A stretch of DNA of 64,000 bases from Salinivibrio sp. ES.052 (GTDB lineage Bacteria; Pseudomonadota; Gammaproteobacteria; Enterobacterales; Vibrionaceae), in the NCBI RefSeq assembly GCF_900141775.1, contig NZ_FSRI01000001.1:1458251-1522250 (forward strand). Reading direction: 5' to 3'. The stretch's first letter is position 1. Every line of letters starts with the position of its first letter. Under the pieces are notes generated by a model. It was not told the DNA's origin, made no database searches, and saw only the letters and a list, made by a program, of their open reading frames with translations. The position numbers and the translations under genes were made by a program. This document shows positions 26,666-35,985 of this stretch, piece after piece.

Positions 26666-28426
26666 CTACACCTGCGCCTCTTCCTCCAGTGCGGCTAAAT
26701 GCGCGCTGGCTTGCTGGAGTTGATACATCTGCCAGTAGCGACCTTGCTGACGCAGCAGGCTTTGATGACGCCCTTGCTCAATCACGCGGCCACGATGCAA
26801 GACGAGGATGTTATCGGCCTCGGCAATGGTCGATAAGCGGTGCGCAATCACCACCACTGTCATCTGTTGGCGTAACCGATTCAGCGCCTGTTGCACAAGC
26901 TCTTCAGTACCGGAGTCGATATTGGCGGTGGCTTCATCAAGGATCAGAATTTTAGGCTGACGCACTAACACGCGCGCCAGAGCCAACAGCTGGCGCTGAC
27001 CGGCAGAAAAGGTCATTCCGCCCTCACCAAGTAAGATATCCAGCCCCGCTGGCAACCCTTTCACGTAATCTGCCAACGCCACTTGTTCGAGCGCATGCCA
27101 GATTTTTTCATCGTCCAGCGTCTGCCCCAGCGCGATGTTTTCTCGCAAACTCCCGGTCAGCATGTGCGGGTCTTGTTGCACCATGGCAACGCCCTCACGC
27201 AAGCTTTGATGACTCAAGCTTTCGATCGGTAATCCACCCAGCGTCAGCGTCCCCTCACCTGCGCGATAAAACCCCATCAGTAACGACGCCAAAGTTGATT
27301 TACCGCTGCCCGTATGTCCCACCAACGCAAGAAAGCCGCCCGCAGGGACGTCTACATTCACGTCTGACAACACCGGTGTTTCACCATCATAGGAAAACGA
27401 TACATTCTGCAGTGCAATGGCTCCATCAGGGATCGGCGTGGTGTCATGGCCATATTGCTCAGGCGGCGTATCCATCATTTCGAAAAGCCGCTCACCGGCC
27501 GAGATAGCCTGCTGAAGCAGTGACAGTTGCTGCATCATTTCAATCAATGGCTCGGTGATCCGCCCCAAATAGCTTAAAAAGGCGTACAGCACCCCGACCC
27601 CAATTACTGCTGTGCCGCTAAAACCGAAGATCGCCACCAAAGACAGCAACGCGGCCCCTGCCAATAAATCAATCAAAGGGCGAAGATAGATCCCGTTCAG
27701 GCGTTGAATAGTCACCATGGCATCTAGGTGATCCGCAGTCATATCACTGAATCGCGAGGAGAACGCCCGCTCTTGCTGCATTAGCTGAATCAAATTCATG
27801 CCGAGCACAGATTCGTTCATCACCCCGTTGATGTCTGCGAGTCGATCTCGCGCCCGACGATACGCAGGCGCTGAACGTTTTTGATAGCGCGCCATCACCA
27901 GCACCACACACGGCAGTAGCACCAACACCACCATTGTCAGTTGCACACTGAGCATCAGCATCGCCACCAGCATCACACCAATCAGTGCGATGTTACGTAA
28001 AAAGGTAGAAAGCACCGACACATACAGCTCTTTTAACGACTCGGTGTCATTGGTCAAGCGCGATACAATCCGCCCCATTGGCACGTAATCAAAGGCTGAC
28101 AGAGGCTGTTTAATCACGTTGGCGAACACCGCTTTACGAATACGTTGAATGATGGCCACCGCCATGGTGTTAAAACGCAGCTCGTACTGATACTGAAAGC
28201 CCGCGGAGACAATGGTCGATACGATATAACCCACCGCCAGTGCCCACATGATCACCGCCGGATAATGGTCTTTGGCGACATAATTATCGAGAAAGATTTG
28301 CACCAAATAAGGCCCCGTCACTTCGGCCACAGCCGCCACCAGCAAGAAAACCGTGGCAATCACAAATTGACGCCTGTCGCGGCGCATGTAGGTTAGCAAT
28401 CGAAATAAGATCTCTCGCTTAGTCAT
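26666..28426 (-). CDS. mdlB: Multidrug-type ABC exporter half-transporter MdlB
   Basis: The 586-residue protein has an N-terminal exporter membrane domain of six helices (about 20-310) and a C-terminal ATPase domain with Walker A GHTGSGKST, a signature region at FSAGQRQLLALARVL, Walker B ILILDEATANID and switch IAHRLST. It overlaps the end of mdlA by eight bases, and GAGGAA precedes its ATG at 28426. MdlA and MdlB form a heterodimer whose substrate is unknown. The tesB-mdlBA-decR order matches the E. coli region apart from the missing amtB/glnK. Confidence 0.92.
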   Translation of the reverse strand: MTKREILFRLLTYMRRDRRQFVIATVFLLVAAVAEVTGPYLVQIFLDNYVAKDHYPAVIMWALAVGYIVSTIVSAGFQYQYELRFNTMAVAIIQRIRKAVFANVIKQPLSAFDYVPMGRIVSRLTNDTESLKELYVSVLSTFLRNIALIGVMLVAMLMLSVQLTMVVLVLLPCVVLVMARYQKRSAPAYRRARDRLADINGVMNESVLGMNLIQLMQQERAFSSRFSDMTADHLDAMVTIQRLNGIYLRPLIDLLAGAALLSLVAIFGFSGTAVIGVGVLYAFLSYLGRITEPLIEMMQQLSLLQQAISAGERLFEMMDTPPEQYGHDTTPIPDGAIALQNVSFSYDGETPVLSDVNVDVPAGGFLALVGHTGSGKSTLASLLMGFYRAGEGTLTLGGLPIESLSHQSLREGVAMVQQDPHMLTGSLRENIALGQTLDDEKIWHALEQVALADYVKGLPAGLDILLGEGGMTFSAGQRQLLALARVLVRQPKILILDEATANIDSGTEELVQQALNRLRQQMTVVVIAHRLSTIAEADNILVLHRGRVIEQGRHQSLLRQQGRYWQMYQLQQASAHLAALEEEAQV

Positions 28427-30179
28427 GGCGCGGTTCCTCATCGGCTTCCAATGCCGCTTCCAGCTGCTGATATTGGTGCATTTCTTGATACCATCCTGGC
28501 TGTTGAATCAATTGGCGATGCTGGCCACGCTCTCGGATTTGCCCGTGGCTGAGTACCACAATTTCATCGGCGTTTTCGAGTGCCGATAAGCGGTGGGCTA
28601 TCACAATCGTGGTACGGGTGTGCTGATGCTGTTGCAGGTTCTGCAAAATGCGGTGCTCGGTGTCACCGTCAACGGCTGACAAGGCATCATCCAAAATCAA
28701 GCACTCCGCTTCCACCAACAAAGCGCGGGCAATGGAAATACGCTGCTTTTGACCGCCAGATAAGGTGATCCCTTTTTCACCGACTGCGGTTTGATACCCG
28801 TGCGGCAGCTGACGGATGTCTTCATCAATACAGGCAAGTTTCGCCGCCTGTTCGATTTCCGCTTGGGTCGCATCCGGACGACCAAGAGCGATGTTTTCCG
28901 CAATCGAGCGCGAAAACAAAAACGGCGTTTGCGTCACTACCGCAAAACGTTGTCGCCATGACGACAAATCAGCCTCCGCTATCGACACATCACCATAGCG
29001 AATATCGCCCTTTTCAAGCTGGGTCAGATGAAGCAGCAACTGCAATAAAGTTGATTTGCCACTGCCGACTGGGCCGGCAATCCCCAGCATGGCCCCAGGC
29101 GGGAGCGTCACATGGATGTCGTTAAGCGCAAAACTGTCATCCGGTTGCCACTTAAACTGCTCAATGGCCAGCGTCAACGGCTGCATGGTGTCAGGCAACG
29201 GCGTGTCACCACCAACAATGTCCGGCTGTTCTTGCAGCAACGCATCAATCCGCGTCCAAGCGGCACGCCCACGCTCAATGATATTAAACAGCCACGCCAC
29301 TGCGAGCATCGGCCAAATCATCAAGCCTTGATACAAGGTAAATGCGGTAAGATCCCCAAGCGAAATCTCACCAGTGGCGACCATGTAGCCGCCGCCAGAC
29401 ACGGTTAGGAAAAACGAAGCACCAATGGTGCCTTGGATCACCGGCGAAAACAGCGCATCCACCCGCGCCACCGCGAGGTTTTTCTCCCCGGTACGATCGG
29501 CAACTTGATTAAACTGATTCATCTGGTGCTGCTCTAAGCCGAATGCGCGCACCATACGCACCGCCGACAGTGAGGACTGACTCACTTCTGACAGCTCAGA
29601 AAACGCCGCTTGCGACTCGGTGAAGGTGTGATGCAAACGGCGACCAAAGCGATTGACCAGCACCGCCATCACCGGCATCGGTAACAGGGCTAAGAGTGTG
29701 AGCTGCCAGCTAATTTGGCTCACCATCACAATGAGCACGGCGACGCCTGTGATAATAGAATCCCCAGCGGTCAGGACCCCTTCACCGGCCGTCATTACCA
29801 CCGCTTTCACATCATTGGTGGAACGCGCCATGATATCGCCACTCGGATAGCGACGGAAAAAATGCGGGGATTGGCGGGTAAAGTGATCATAAAGCCGATT
29901 GCGCAGCACAGTGCCAAGTTCAGCCGCGGCACCAAACAGCCACACTCGCCACACAATGCGTAGCACATACACCACCACCCAAATGGCCAGCATGCCTGCG
30001 AGTAGCCACATCAGTAGCTCAGTCGAAATCTCTCCCGCGACCACGCCATCAACCACATGGCCCACGGCCATCGGAGGGATAAGCTCGAAGACAGAGACAA
30101 ATACCAAAATAATCATGGCACCGACATAACGACGCCATTCACGTTTAAAAAACCAGCCTAACTGCCAAAACACCTTCAT
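28419..30179 (-). CDS. mdlA: Multidrug-type ABC exporter half-transporter MdlA
   Basis: The 586-residue partner of MdlB has six N-terminal helices, Walker A GPVGSGKST, signature LSGGQKQRISIARAL, Walker B LILDDALSAVD (Asp in place of the usual catalytic Glu after Walker B, typical of one half of heterodimeric exporters) and switch IAHRLSA. AAGGAGA precedes ATG 30179. It follows decR by 42 bp on the same strand and is coupled to mdlB. Confidence 0.92.
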   Translation of the reverse strand: MKVFWQLGWFFKREWRRYVGAMIILVFVSVFELIPPMAVGHVVDGVVAGEISTELLMWLLAGMLAIWVVVYVLRIVWRVWLFGAAAELGTVLRNRLYDHFTRQSPHFFRRYPSGDIMARSTNDVKAVVMTAGEGVLTAGDSIITGVAVLIVMVSQISWQLTLLALLPMPVMAVLVNRFGRRLHHTFTESQAAFSELSEVSQSSLSAVRMVRAFGLEQHQMNQFNQVADRTGEKNLAVARVDALFSPVIQGTIGASFFLTVSGGGYMVATGEISLGDLTAFTLYQGLMIWPMLAVAWLFNIIERGRAAWTRIDALLQEQPDIVGGDTPLPDTMQPLTLAIEQFKWQPDDSFALNDIHVTLPPGAMLGIAGPVGSGKSTLLQLLLHLTQLEKGDIRYGDVSIAEADLSSWRQRFAVVTQTPFLFSRSIAENIALGRPDATQAEIEQAAKLACIDEDIRQLPHGYQTAVGEKGITLSGGQKQRISIARALLVEAECLILDDALSAVDGDTEHRILQNLQQHQHTRTTIVIAHRLSALENADEIVVLSHGQIRERGQHRQLIQQPGWYQEMHQYQQLEAALEADEEPRHD

Positions 30180-30221
30180 GAGGTCTCCTTTTTATCCCCG
30201 CCTTTTTATCATCAGAACGAC

Positions 30222-30689
30222 CTATCGGATCGGTAAGGCGGTGGTGTACTTAAGCGCTTCCATGGCGAATGTTGATGTCACATTATTCAGACTTGGCACA
30301 GAATTGACCAGCTTTTTATAAAAATGATCAAATCGAGTCATATCAGCCACCTGCACCTTCATCATGTAATCATATTCTCCCGCCATACGGTAGAATTCCA
30401 TCACCTCTGGGAACTCGGTCACCACCTCGGTAAAGGTCTTGTACCACCGCTCACTGTGATCATTAGTTTTGATGTGGACGAAGGCGGTAAACGCGAGGCC
30501 AACGGTTTCGGGATCAAGCAATGCCACCCGACCACGGATCACCCCTTGTGATTCCAGCCGTTTCAGCCGCTTCCAACAGGGAGTCGTGGTTAGATTAACC
30601 CGTTCGGCCAACGCAGCCACAGACCAGTTGGCATCTTCCTGCAGCGCCGCGAGTAAAGTGCGATCTATCTCATCTAAAGTGATAGCCAT
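30222..30689 (-). CDS. decR: Lrp/AsnC-family regulator DecR (YbaO)
   Basis: The 155-residue protein has the N-terminal Lrp helix-turn-helix ([45 protein letters not shown]) and a C-terminal RAM ligand domain. The CWKRLKRLE segment and position upstream of mdlAB match E. coli DecR, which senses cysteine and activates cysteine-desulfidase genes. Divergently transcribed 130 bp away is a PLP enzyme of the cysteine synthase fold, a likely target here. Confidence 0.85.
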   Translation of the reverse strand: MAITLDEIDRTLLAALQEDANWSVAALAERVNLTTTPCWKRLKRLESQGVIRGRVALLDPETVGLAFTAFVHIKTNDHSERWYKTFTEVVTEFPEVMEFYRMAGEYDYMMKVQVADMTRFDHFYKKLVNSVPSLNNVTSTFAMEALKYTTALPIR

Positions 30690-30819
30690 AAAAAATTATT
30701 TCCACCAATCGTTATATAGGAGTTTATTTTTCTCTTTTGTTGGCATTATAGAGCAAAAATAGCAAGGTTTTTATCCCACGCTTTGCGTAAACTGGTGCTA
30801 ATTACGCATTCGGAGACGC

Positions 30820-31884
30820 ATGATGACAACCCCACATCCTTGCCATACTTGGGTCGGTAACGCGATTCGCCTCATTGAAGCCGACTTTAAACGCTCTGCA
30901 GATACTCATTTAATTAAGCTCGATCTCCCTAGCTTTACGGACATTGATATCTATCTGAAAGACGAGAGCACTCACCCGACCGGCAGTTTGAAGCACCGCT
31001 TGGCGCGTTCTTTGTTTTTGTACGGCTTATGTAATGGTTGGATTGATGAGCACACCACCATCATTGAAAGCTCATCGGGCAGCACCGCCATTTCCGAAGC
31101 GTATTTTGCTCGCCTGATCGGCTTGCGTTTTATTGCCGTGGTGCCGAAAAACACCGCGTGTAAGAAGATTGAGCAAATCCGTTTTTATGGCGGTGAAGCG
31201 CACTTTGTCGAGCGCTCAGATCAGATCTATGCCGAGTCTCGTCGCCTTGCTAAGGAGCTCAATGGCCATTACATGGACCAGTTTACGTATGCCGAGCGAG
31301 CGACCGACTGGCGTAGCAATAACAACATTGCCAACCGCATTTTTGATCAAATGCAGTACGAGCGCTTTCCGATCCCTCGCTGGATTGTGATGAGCCCGGG
31401 CACCGGTGGCACCTCAGCGACCATTGGCCGCTACATTCGTTATCGTTGCCAACCCACTCAGCTGATGGTGGCCGATGCTGAGCATTCGGTGTTTCACGAT
31501 TACTACCTCACCGGCGACAGCGCACTGACCACCGATAAAAGCAGTCGCATTGAAGGGATTGGACGGCCACGTGTCGAGCCCAGCTTTATTCCCGGCGTGA
31601 TTGATAGAATGACCACAGTGCCGGACACTCACAGTATCGCCACCATTCACTGGTTAGAAAGCCAGCTTGGCCGCAAAGCCGGCGCGTCCACCGGTACCAA
31701 CCTGTACGGCGTCTTGATGTTGGCAAATGAAATGCGCGCCAACGGCGAAAAAGGCTCTATTGTCACCTTGCTATGTGACAGCGGCGAGCGCTACCTAGAC
31801 ACCTACTACAACCCTGATTGGGTACGCGAGCACATTGGGGATCTCGACCAAGCGACTCATGATTTACAGACCTTGTTGGGGTAA
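30820..31884 (+). CDS. PLP-dependent cysteine synthase-fold enzyme, possible L-cysteine desulfhydrase
   Basis: The 354-residue protein is a fold-type II PLP enzyme: catalytic lysine K58 in PTGSLKHR, the substrate loop ESSSGSTA, the phosphate-binding [12 protein letters not shown] and LLCDSGERY near the end. The length and the GSTA loop place it with the Cds1-type subgroup rather than biosynthetic CysK. Cds1 breaks cysteine into pyruvate, ammonia and sulfide. The divergent decR gene supports a cysteine-detoxification role, which is inference. Two adjacent ATGs (30820, 30823) are possible starts. Confidence 0.8.
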   Translation: MMTTPHPCHTWVGNAIRLIEADFKRSADTHLIKLDLPSFTDIDIYLKDESTHPTGSLKHRLARSLFLYGLCNGWIDEHTTIIESSSGSTAISEAYFARLIGLRFIAVVPKNTACKKIEQIRFYGGEAHFVERSDQIYAESRRLAKELNGHYMDQFTYAERATDWRSNNNIANRIFDQMQYERFPIPRWIVMSPGTGGTSATIGRYIRYRCQPTQLMVADAEHSVFHDYYLTGDSALTTDKSSRIEGIGRPRVEPSFIPGVIDRMTTVPDTHSIATIHWLESQLGRKAGASTGTNLYGVLMLANEMRANGEKGSIVTLLCDSGERYLDTYYNPDWVREHIGDLDQATHDLQTLLG

Positions 31885-31898
31885 TAGGCACAACAGCC

Positions 31899-32588
31899 TT
31901 ATGGTTTGTGGTAGCGACGCTCCGGGCGACCGACGCTACCATAAGCCACCTCAGCGCAAAGCTCATCTCTTCCGACCATATATTCCAAGTAACGACGCGC
32001 TGTTGTTCGGCTTGCGCCAATTTGCTGCCCAACCTGCTCGGCATTTAGCGCTATCGTGGGAGCATTTAAAACCTCACGAATTTTATTCAGTGTAATCGCG
32101 TCTATGCCTTTTGGTAGTCGCGGTGAATAAGGTTCGCTCTTCTCCTTTACGCCCGACGCCAGTAGACCATCAACTTGGCTTTGAATGAGTGAATCCATAT
32201 TTGCAAGCTTTTGAACATGCGTAGAATATTGGTTTAAAGACGTTTTTAATCGCTCGAAAACAACGGGCTTTAAAATATAATCAAATATACCGTTGTGCAT
32301 GGCGGTGCGAAGAGTCTCTACCTCCTTAGCTGCCGTCACCAATATCACATCTGTATGCGCACTCTTGGCGCGCAATTCCCTCAGTAACTCCAGACCTGTG
32401 CCCTTGGGGAACTGATTGTCGAGAAGCAGTAATTGAGGTCGAAATACATCAAGCAAGTCTCTTGCATCATCCAAGTCATGGGCAATTCCCACTACATCAA
32501 ACCCTTCGATTTTATCGATAAAGCGACGCTGAATCTCTGCAATTTTCGGATCGTCTTCTGCAATGACAATACTGATTAATTCTGTCAT
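31899..32588 (-). CDS. CitB/DcuR-type response regulator
   Basis: The 229-residue regulator has a receiver domain with acidic residues E11-D13, phospho-acceptor D57 in LLLLDNQFP, and the lysine in YILKPV. A C-terminal helix-turn-helix follows (AEQVGQQIGASRTTARRYLEYM), as in CitB, DcuR and DctR regulators of di- and tricarboxylate use. The start at 32588 overlaps the kinase stop by four bases. Together with the kinase it probably controls the divergent tctCBA genes. Confidence 0.88.
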   Translation of the reverse strand: MTELISIVIAEDDPKIAEIQRRFIDKIEGFDVVGIAHDLDDARDLLDVFRPQLLLLDNQFPKGTGLELLRELRAKSAHTDVILVTAAKEVETLRTAMHNGIFDYILKPVVFERLKTSLNQYSTHVQKLANMDSLIQSQVDGLLASGVKEKSEPYSPRLPKGIDAITLNKIREVLNAPTIALNAEQVGQQIGASRTTARRYLEYMVGRDELCAEVAYGSVGRPERRYHKP

Positions 32589-34258
32589 GTGTTGTCCTGA
32601 TATGGATGTTGATCGAGCTCTTGCCATTTAGCTCTAGGTATATAAACCGTAAAGCGGCTTCCTGATAATCTACCTTGCTTATCACGCATATTCGGCTCAA
32701 CTGTTACGATACCACCTAGGTGTGCAACTTGACGCTGAACTAAATCCAAGCCAATGCCATGACCATCGGTCTCTTTTGTTGTGTAACCACGCGTGAATAT
32801 CGCCTCTGCTTGTTGGTGAGATAGACCTGCCCCCTGATCATTCACTTCGAAAATAAGCTCTTTACCGTAGTCAGAAAAACTCAGTGTGACTTGGCCATCG
32901 GGACCATAATGGTCCAGCGTTGCTTCTAGGGCGTTATCAACGAGGTTACCTAAAATACTGACCAGCTGCTCACGCGGCAAAGCCTCTGGCAAATCCTGCA
33001 TATGGCTTTCTTTATCAACGGTTAATCGTAAACCTAACTCTCTTGCTCGATTATATTTACCCAACAGGCATCCCGCCAGAATGCTATCTGAAGTGACCTG
33101 CATCACCCGTTGAATAAAGGATTGGTGGCCTGAGGTTTCCTGGCCGATCATTCGCAACGCCTCATTTGTCGCCCCCATGTGGATCAGTCCAGCAAGAGTA
33201 TGTAATTTGTTGTTGTACTCATGTGCTTGGCTGCGCAAGGACTCCGCATACTGTTTGATTCGCGTCAGCTTACGGCTTACCAAATCCACCTCGTCTTTCA
33301 ACCTAAAGCTAGACACGACCCCCGTGATGAGACCGTTTTGCCGCAATGGAATCCGGTTAACAATAAGATTGTGATGATGAAGCCAAATCTCTTGATCAAA
33401 ATCAGGCTCTCCCTCCACCAGTACAGTTTCCATTCCGGTGTCGGGTAATACATCCGTAATATGACGACCAATGTAGGGTTGGTCTTCTGGTAACGCCAGT
33501 GTCTTTATGGCTGCATGGTTAAATGTGGTGATATGCCCAGATTGGTTAATCGCAACAATCCCTTCGCGAACAGTTTCTAATGTCACATTACGCTCCTGAA
33601 ACAGACGCGCAATTTGCTCAGGCTCGAGATTGAAAATCGCTCGACGAAAATGATTAGCGAATAAGATCGCGGTAATAACACTAAAGATAAAGGCTGCGAG
33701 GATGGCGAAGAACATTGTACTGGTGTGATGTATGACGATTGCATCAACAGTGTCTAGTAAGTACCCCACCGAGACAATGCCGATAATCGATTTCCCGTCA
33801 GGACTGAAAATAGGCGCCTTCCCGCGCACAGACCAACCCACACTTCCCTCGGCTTGCGCAATGTACGCTTGACCATGAATCAGCGCAGGGGCATTGGTAT
33901 CTCCGTCATCATCGGCCATCGATTTCCCTAAACGATCAGGTAAAGGGTGAGCAAGCCGAATCCCCACCTCATTGCCAAACACGACAAACCGTGCTTGAGC
34001 CGAACGTGCGAGAGCAACACTTAAAGGTTGCAAAAATGTTGAGTTCTCTTTTGATACGGCTTCAACCACATCAGGCATCGCCGCGATCGTCATCGCGACC
34101 CGCATCGCTTGCTGACCAATTTGCTCATTAAGGACTCTATCGAGGTAATTGATAGCAAAGTAGCCAAGCGTCCCTGTTTGTAGGATGGCAATCACACCTA
34201 AAATCAATACCATGCGCTGCTTTAGCTTCAAGCGACGCAATGAGAGAAACTGACGCAT
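32585..34258 (-). CDS. CitA/DcuS-type sensor histidine kinase
   Basis: The 557-residue kinase has a helix at about 16-36, a periplasmic PAS-like (CitA/DcuS) sensor to about 178, a second helix at 180-202, a cytoplasmic PAS (about 222-320), an H-box with H346 in SQAHEYNNKLHTLAG, and an ATPase domain (NLVDNALEA, GHGIGLDL). The HEYNNKLH box is characteristic of carboxylate-sensing kinases. It is divergent from tctC, so citrate or another tricarboxylate is the probable signal. Confidence 0.9.
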   Translation of the reverse strand: MRQFLSLRRLKLKQRMVLILGVIAILQTGTLGYFAINYLDRVLNEQIGQQAMRVAMTIAAMPDVVEAVSKENSTFLQPLSVALARSAQARFVVFGNEVGIRLAHPLPDRLGKSMADDDGDTNAPALIHGQAYIAQAEGSVGWSVRGKAPIFSPDGKSIIGIVSVGYLLDTVDAIVIHHTSTMFFAILAAFIFSVITAILFANHFRRAIFNLEPEQIARLFQERNVTLETVREGIVAINQSGHITTFNHAAIKTLALPEDQPYIGRHITDVLPDTGMETVLVEGEPDFDQEIWLHHHNLIVNRIPLRQNGLITGVVSSFRLKDEVDLVSRKLTRIKQYAESLRSQAHEYNNKLHTLAGLIHMGATNEALRMIGQETSGHQSFIQRVMQVTSDSILAGCLLGKYNRARELGLRLTVDKESHMQDLPEALPREQLVSILGNLVDNALEATLDHYGPDGQVTLSFSDYGKELIFEVNDQGAGLSHQQAEAIFTRGYTTKETDGHGIGLDLVQRQVAHLGGIVTVEPNMRDKQGRLSGSRFTVYIPRAKWQELDQHPYQDNT

Positions 34259-34357
34259 TGTGGTGGCGAGCTCCTTTCACCCAAGCATTCTCATGTTCTG
34301 TTAGTTTATCTGCGTTATGTTTTTATTGCAGTGAACAATATGAACAAAACCACCAAA

Positions 34358-34383
34358 ACATTTTTTATTCACATTATTTTTAC
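34358..34383. promoter_or_regulatory. Tandem 13-bp direct repeat upstream of tctC
   Basis: ACATTTTTTATTC and ACATTATTTTTAC lie head to tail between the kinase gene and tctC. CitB-type regulators bind AT-rich direct repeats, so this is a possible operator. The region is AT-rich, and chance similarity cannot be excluded. Confidence 0.3.
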
Positions 34384-34452
34384 AATATATGAAATGCTCA
34401 ACAACAGCATTAGAGTCCTCATGAGGAAGCAATCAATACATGAGGAATCACA

Positions 34453-35430
34453 ATGTTCAAGCAATATCGAAAAGGTAAATCAACAGCCATCATCGCAGGT
34501 GTGATAGCAGCCGCGCTAAGCATTAACGTCCAAGCGAGCGTCGACAACATTCATTTTCTAGTACCAGGTGGCGCGGGTGGTGGTTGGGACAGCACAGCAC
34601 GTGGCGTCGGGGAAGTACTTTCTAAATCTGAGCTTGTCGAACAGGTTTCGTACGAGAACATGTCCGGCGGTGGCGGAGGTAAGGCCATTGCGTACCTGAT
34701 CCAAACCGCTGAGCAATCTACCGACACGTTAATGGTTAACTCCACACCGATTGTGATCCGCTCTCTTGCCAAAGTTTTTCCGCAATCGTTTCGTGATTTG
34801 ACCCCAGTAGCGGCCACTATTGGTGATTATGCTGCGTTCGTTGTACCCAAAGACTCAAAATACCAAAGCTTTACCGATCTTGTGGAGCAATACAACAACG
34901 ATCCTCGTTCCGTTTCTGTTGCCGGTGGGTCAGCGCGCGGCAGTATGGATCATTTAGTGGCAGCGCTTGCATTTAAAGCAGGTGGCGGCGACCCACGACA
35001 AGTCAAATACCTCGCCTATGATGCCGGAGGAAAAGCCATGGCAGGGTTGCTATCAGGCGAAACTCAGGTGCTCTCAACCGGTTTAAGTGAAGCGTTGACG
35101 CTTGCAGCAGCAGGTGAAGTTCGTATCCTCGCGATGACAGGGGAAGAGCGCTCTCCCGTTGCACCCAATGTGCCTACCCTCAAAGAGCTGGGCTACGACG
35201 CGACGTTTGTCAACTGGCGTGGCTTTTTTGGCTCCCCAGAAATCAGTCAAGCACGTGCGAAAGAGTATGCACAAGTACTGGGTGAGATGTATGACACACC
35301 TGAATGGAAATCCGTGCGCGATCGATACGGCTGGACCGAAATCTATAAGCCTGGCGACGAATTCATGCACTTTCTTGAACAACAAGAAAAAGAAATCGGC
35401 GCCTTGATGACTGAGCTTGGTTTCATGTAA
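34453..35430 (+). CDS. tctC: Tripartite tricarboxylate transporter periplasmic binding protein TctC
   Basis: The 325-residue product has a signal peptide (about 1-29, ending NVQA) and the TctC/Bug fold: VPGGAGGGWDSTARGVGEVL near the start binds ligand, followed by MSGGGGGKA and GGSARGSMDH in the middle. It delivers citrate or a related carboxylate to TctAB. It is the first of the tctCBA genes and is divergent from its likely regulators. Confidence 0.9.
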   Translation: MFKQYRKGKSTAIIAGVIAAALSINVQASVDNIHFLVPGGAGGGWDSTARGVGEVLSKSELVEQVSYENMSGGGGGKAIAYLIQTAEQSTDTLMVNSTPIVIRSLAKVFPQSFRDLTPVAATIGDYAAFVVPKDSKYQSFTDLVEQYNNDPRSVSVAGGSARGSMDHLVAALAFKAGGGDPRQVKYLAYDAGGKAMAGLLSGETQVLSTGLSEALTLAAAGEVRILAMTGEERSPVAPNVPTLKELGYDATFVNWRGFFGSPEISQARAKEYAQVLGEMYDTPEWKSVRDRYGWTEIYKPGDEFMHFLEQQEKEIGALMTELGFM

Positions 35431-35508
35431 TCGCCTTACCGCAGCGTCGCCATGCTTCTTGGCGCGCTGCTTCTCCATTTTATTGGTTCATCTAGAGAGG
35501 GAGCTCCA

Positions 35509-35982
35509 ATGACGATAACCAAAGACCATATCGGCGGCCTAATATTTCTGAGCTTTTCGCTTGCTTACGGTTATTACGCTAATCAAATAGCGCTTATTCC
35601 TGGCGATGAGTTTCAGCCCTTTCATGCCCGCACCCTCCCCAACTTTCTTGCCGTATTAGGGAGTGTGCTCGCGCTACTACAGTTGCTCACCGCCACAAAA
35701 AGTCGACACTCAACGCTTTCATTAGCCGGCTACGATTTTTGGCTCATGAGCAAACTCTTATTATTGATGGTCGCGTTTTCGCTTGCACTGAAATGGGTCG
35801 GTTTTTTGGTATCCACCGCGCTGTTTCTTGCTGGCGGTTATTGGTTGCTTGGTGAGCGGCGCCCCAAAGTTATTCTCTTGGCCTCCGTCCCTTTTGCTAT
35901 CAGCTTCTGGTTTTTATTGACCCAAATGCTCGATATCTATCTAGCTCCTGGTCAACTTTTTCGCCTAGCACAAGGAGGGTAA
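35509..35982 (+). CDS. tctB: Tripartite tricarboxylate transporter small permease subunit TctB
   Basis: The 157-residue membrane protein has four predicted helices, matching TctB. ATG 35509 has AGAGAGGGAG upstream; the frame is open further upstream, but without a good start. It lies between tctC and tctA, three bases from the latter, and has the C-terminal helix pattern (FAISFWFLLTQMLDIYL) seen in this subunit. Confidence 0.85.
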   Translation: MTITKDHIGGLIFLSFSLAYGYYANQIALIPGDEFQPFHARTLPNFLAVLGSVLALLQLLTATKSRHSTLSLAGYDFWLMSKLLLLMVAFSLALKWVGFLVSTALFLAGGYWLLGERRPKVILLASVPFAISFWFLLTQMLDIYLAPGQLFRLAQGG

Positions 35983-35985
35983 GCG

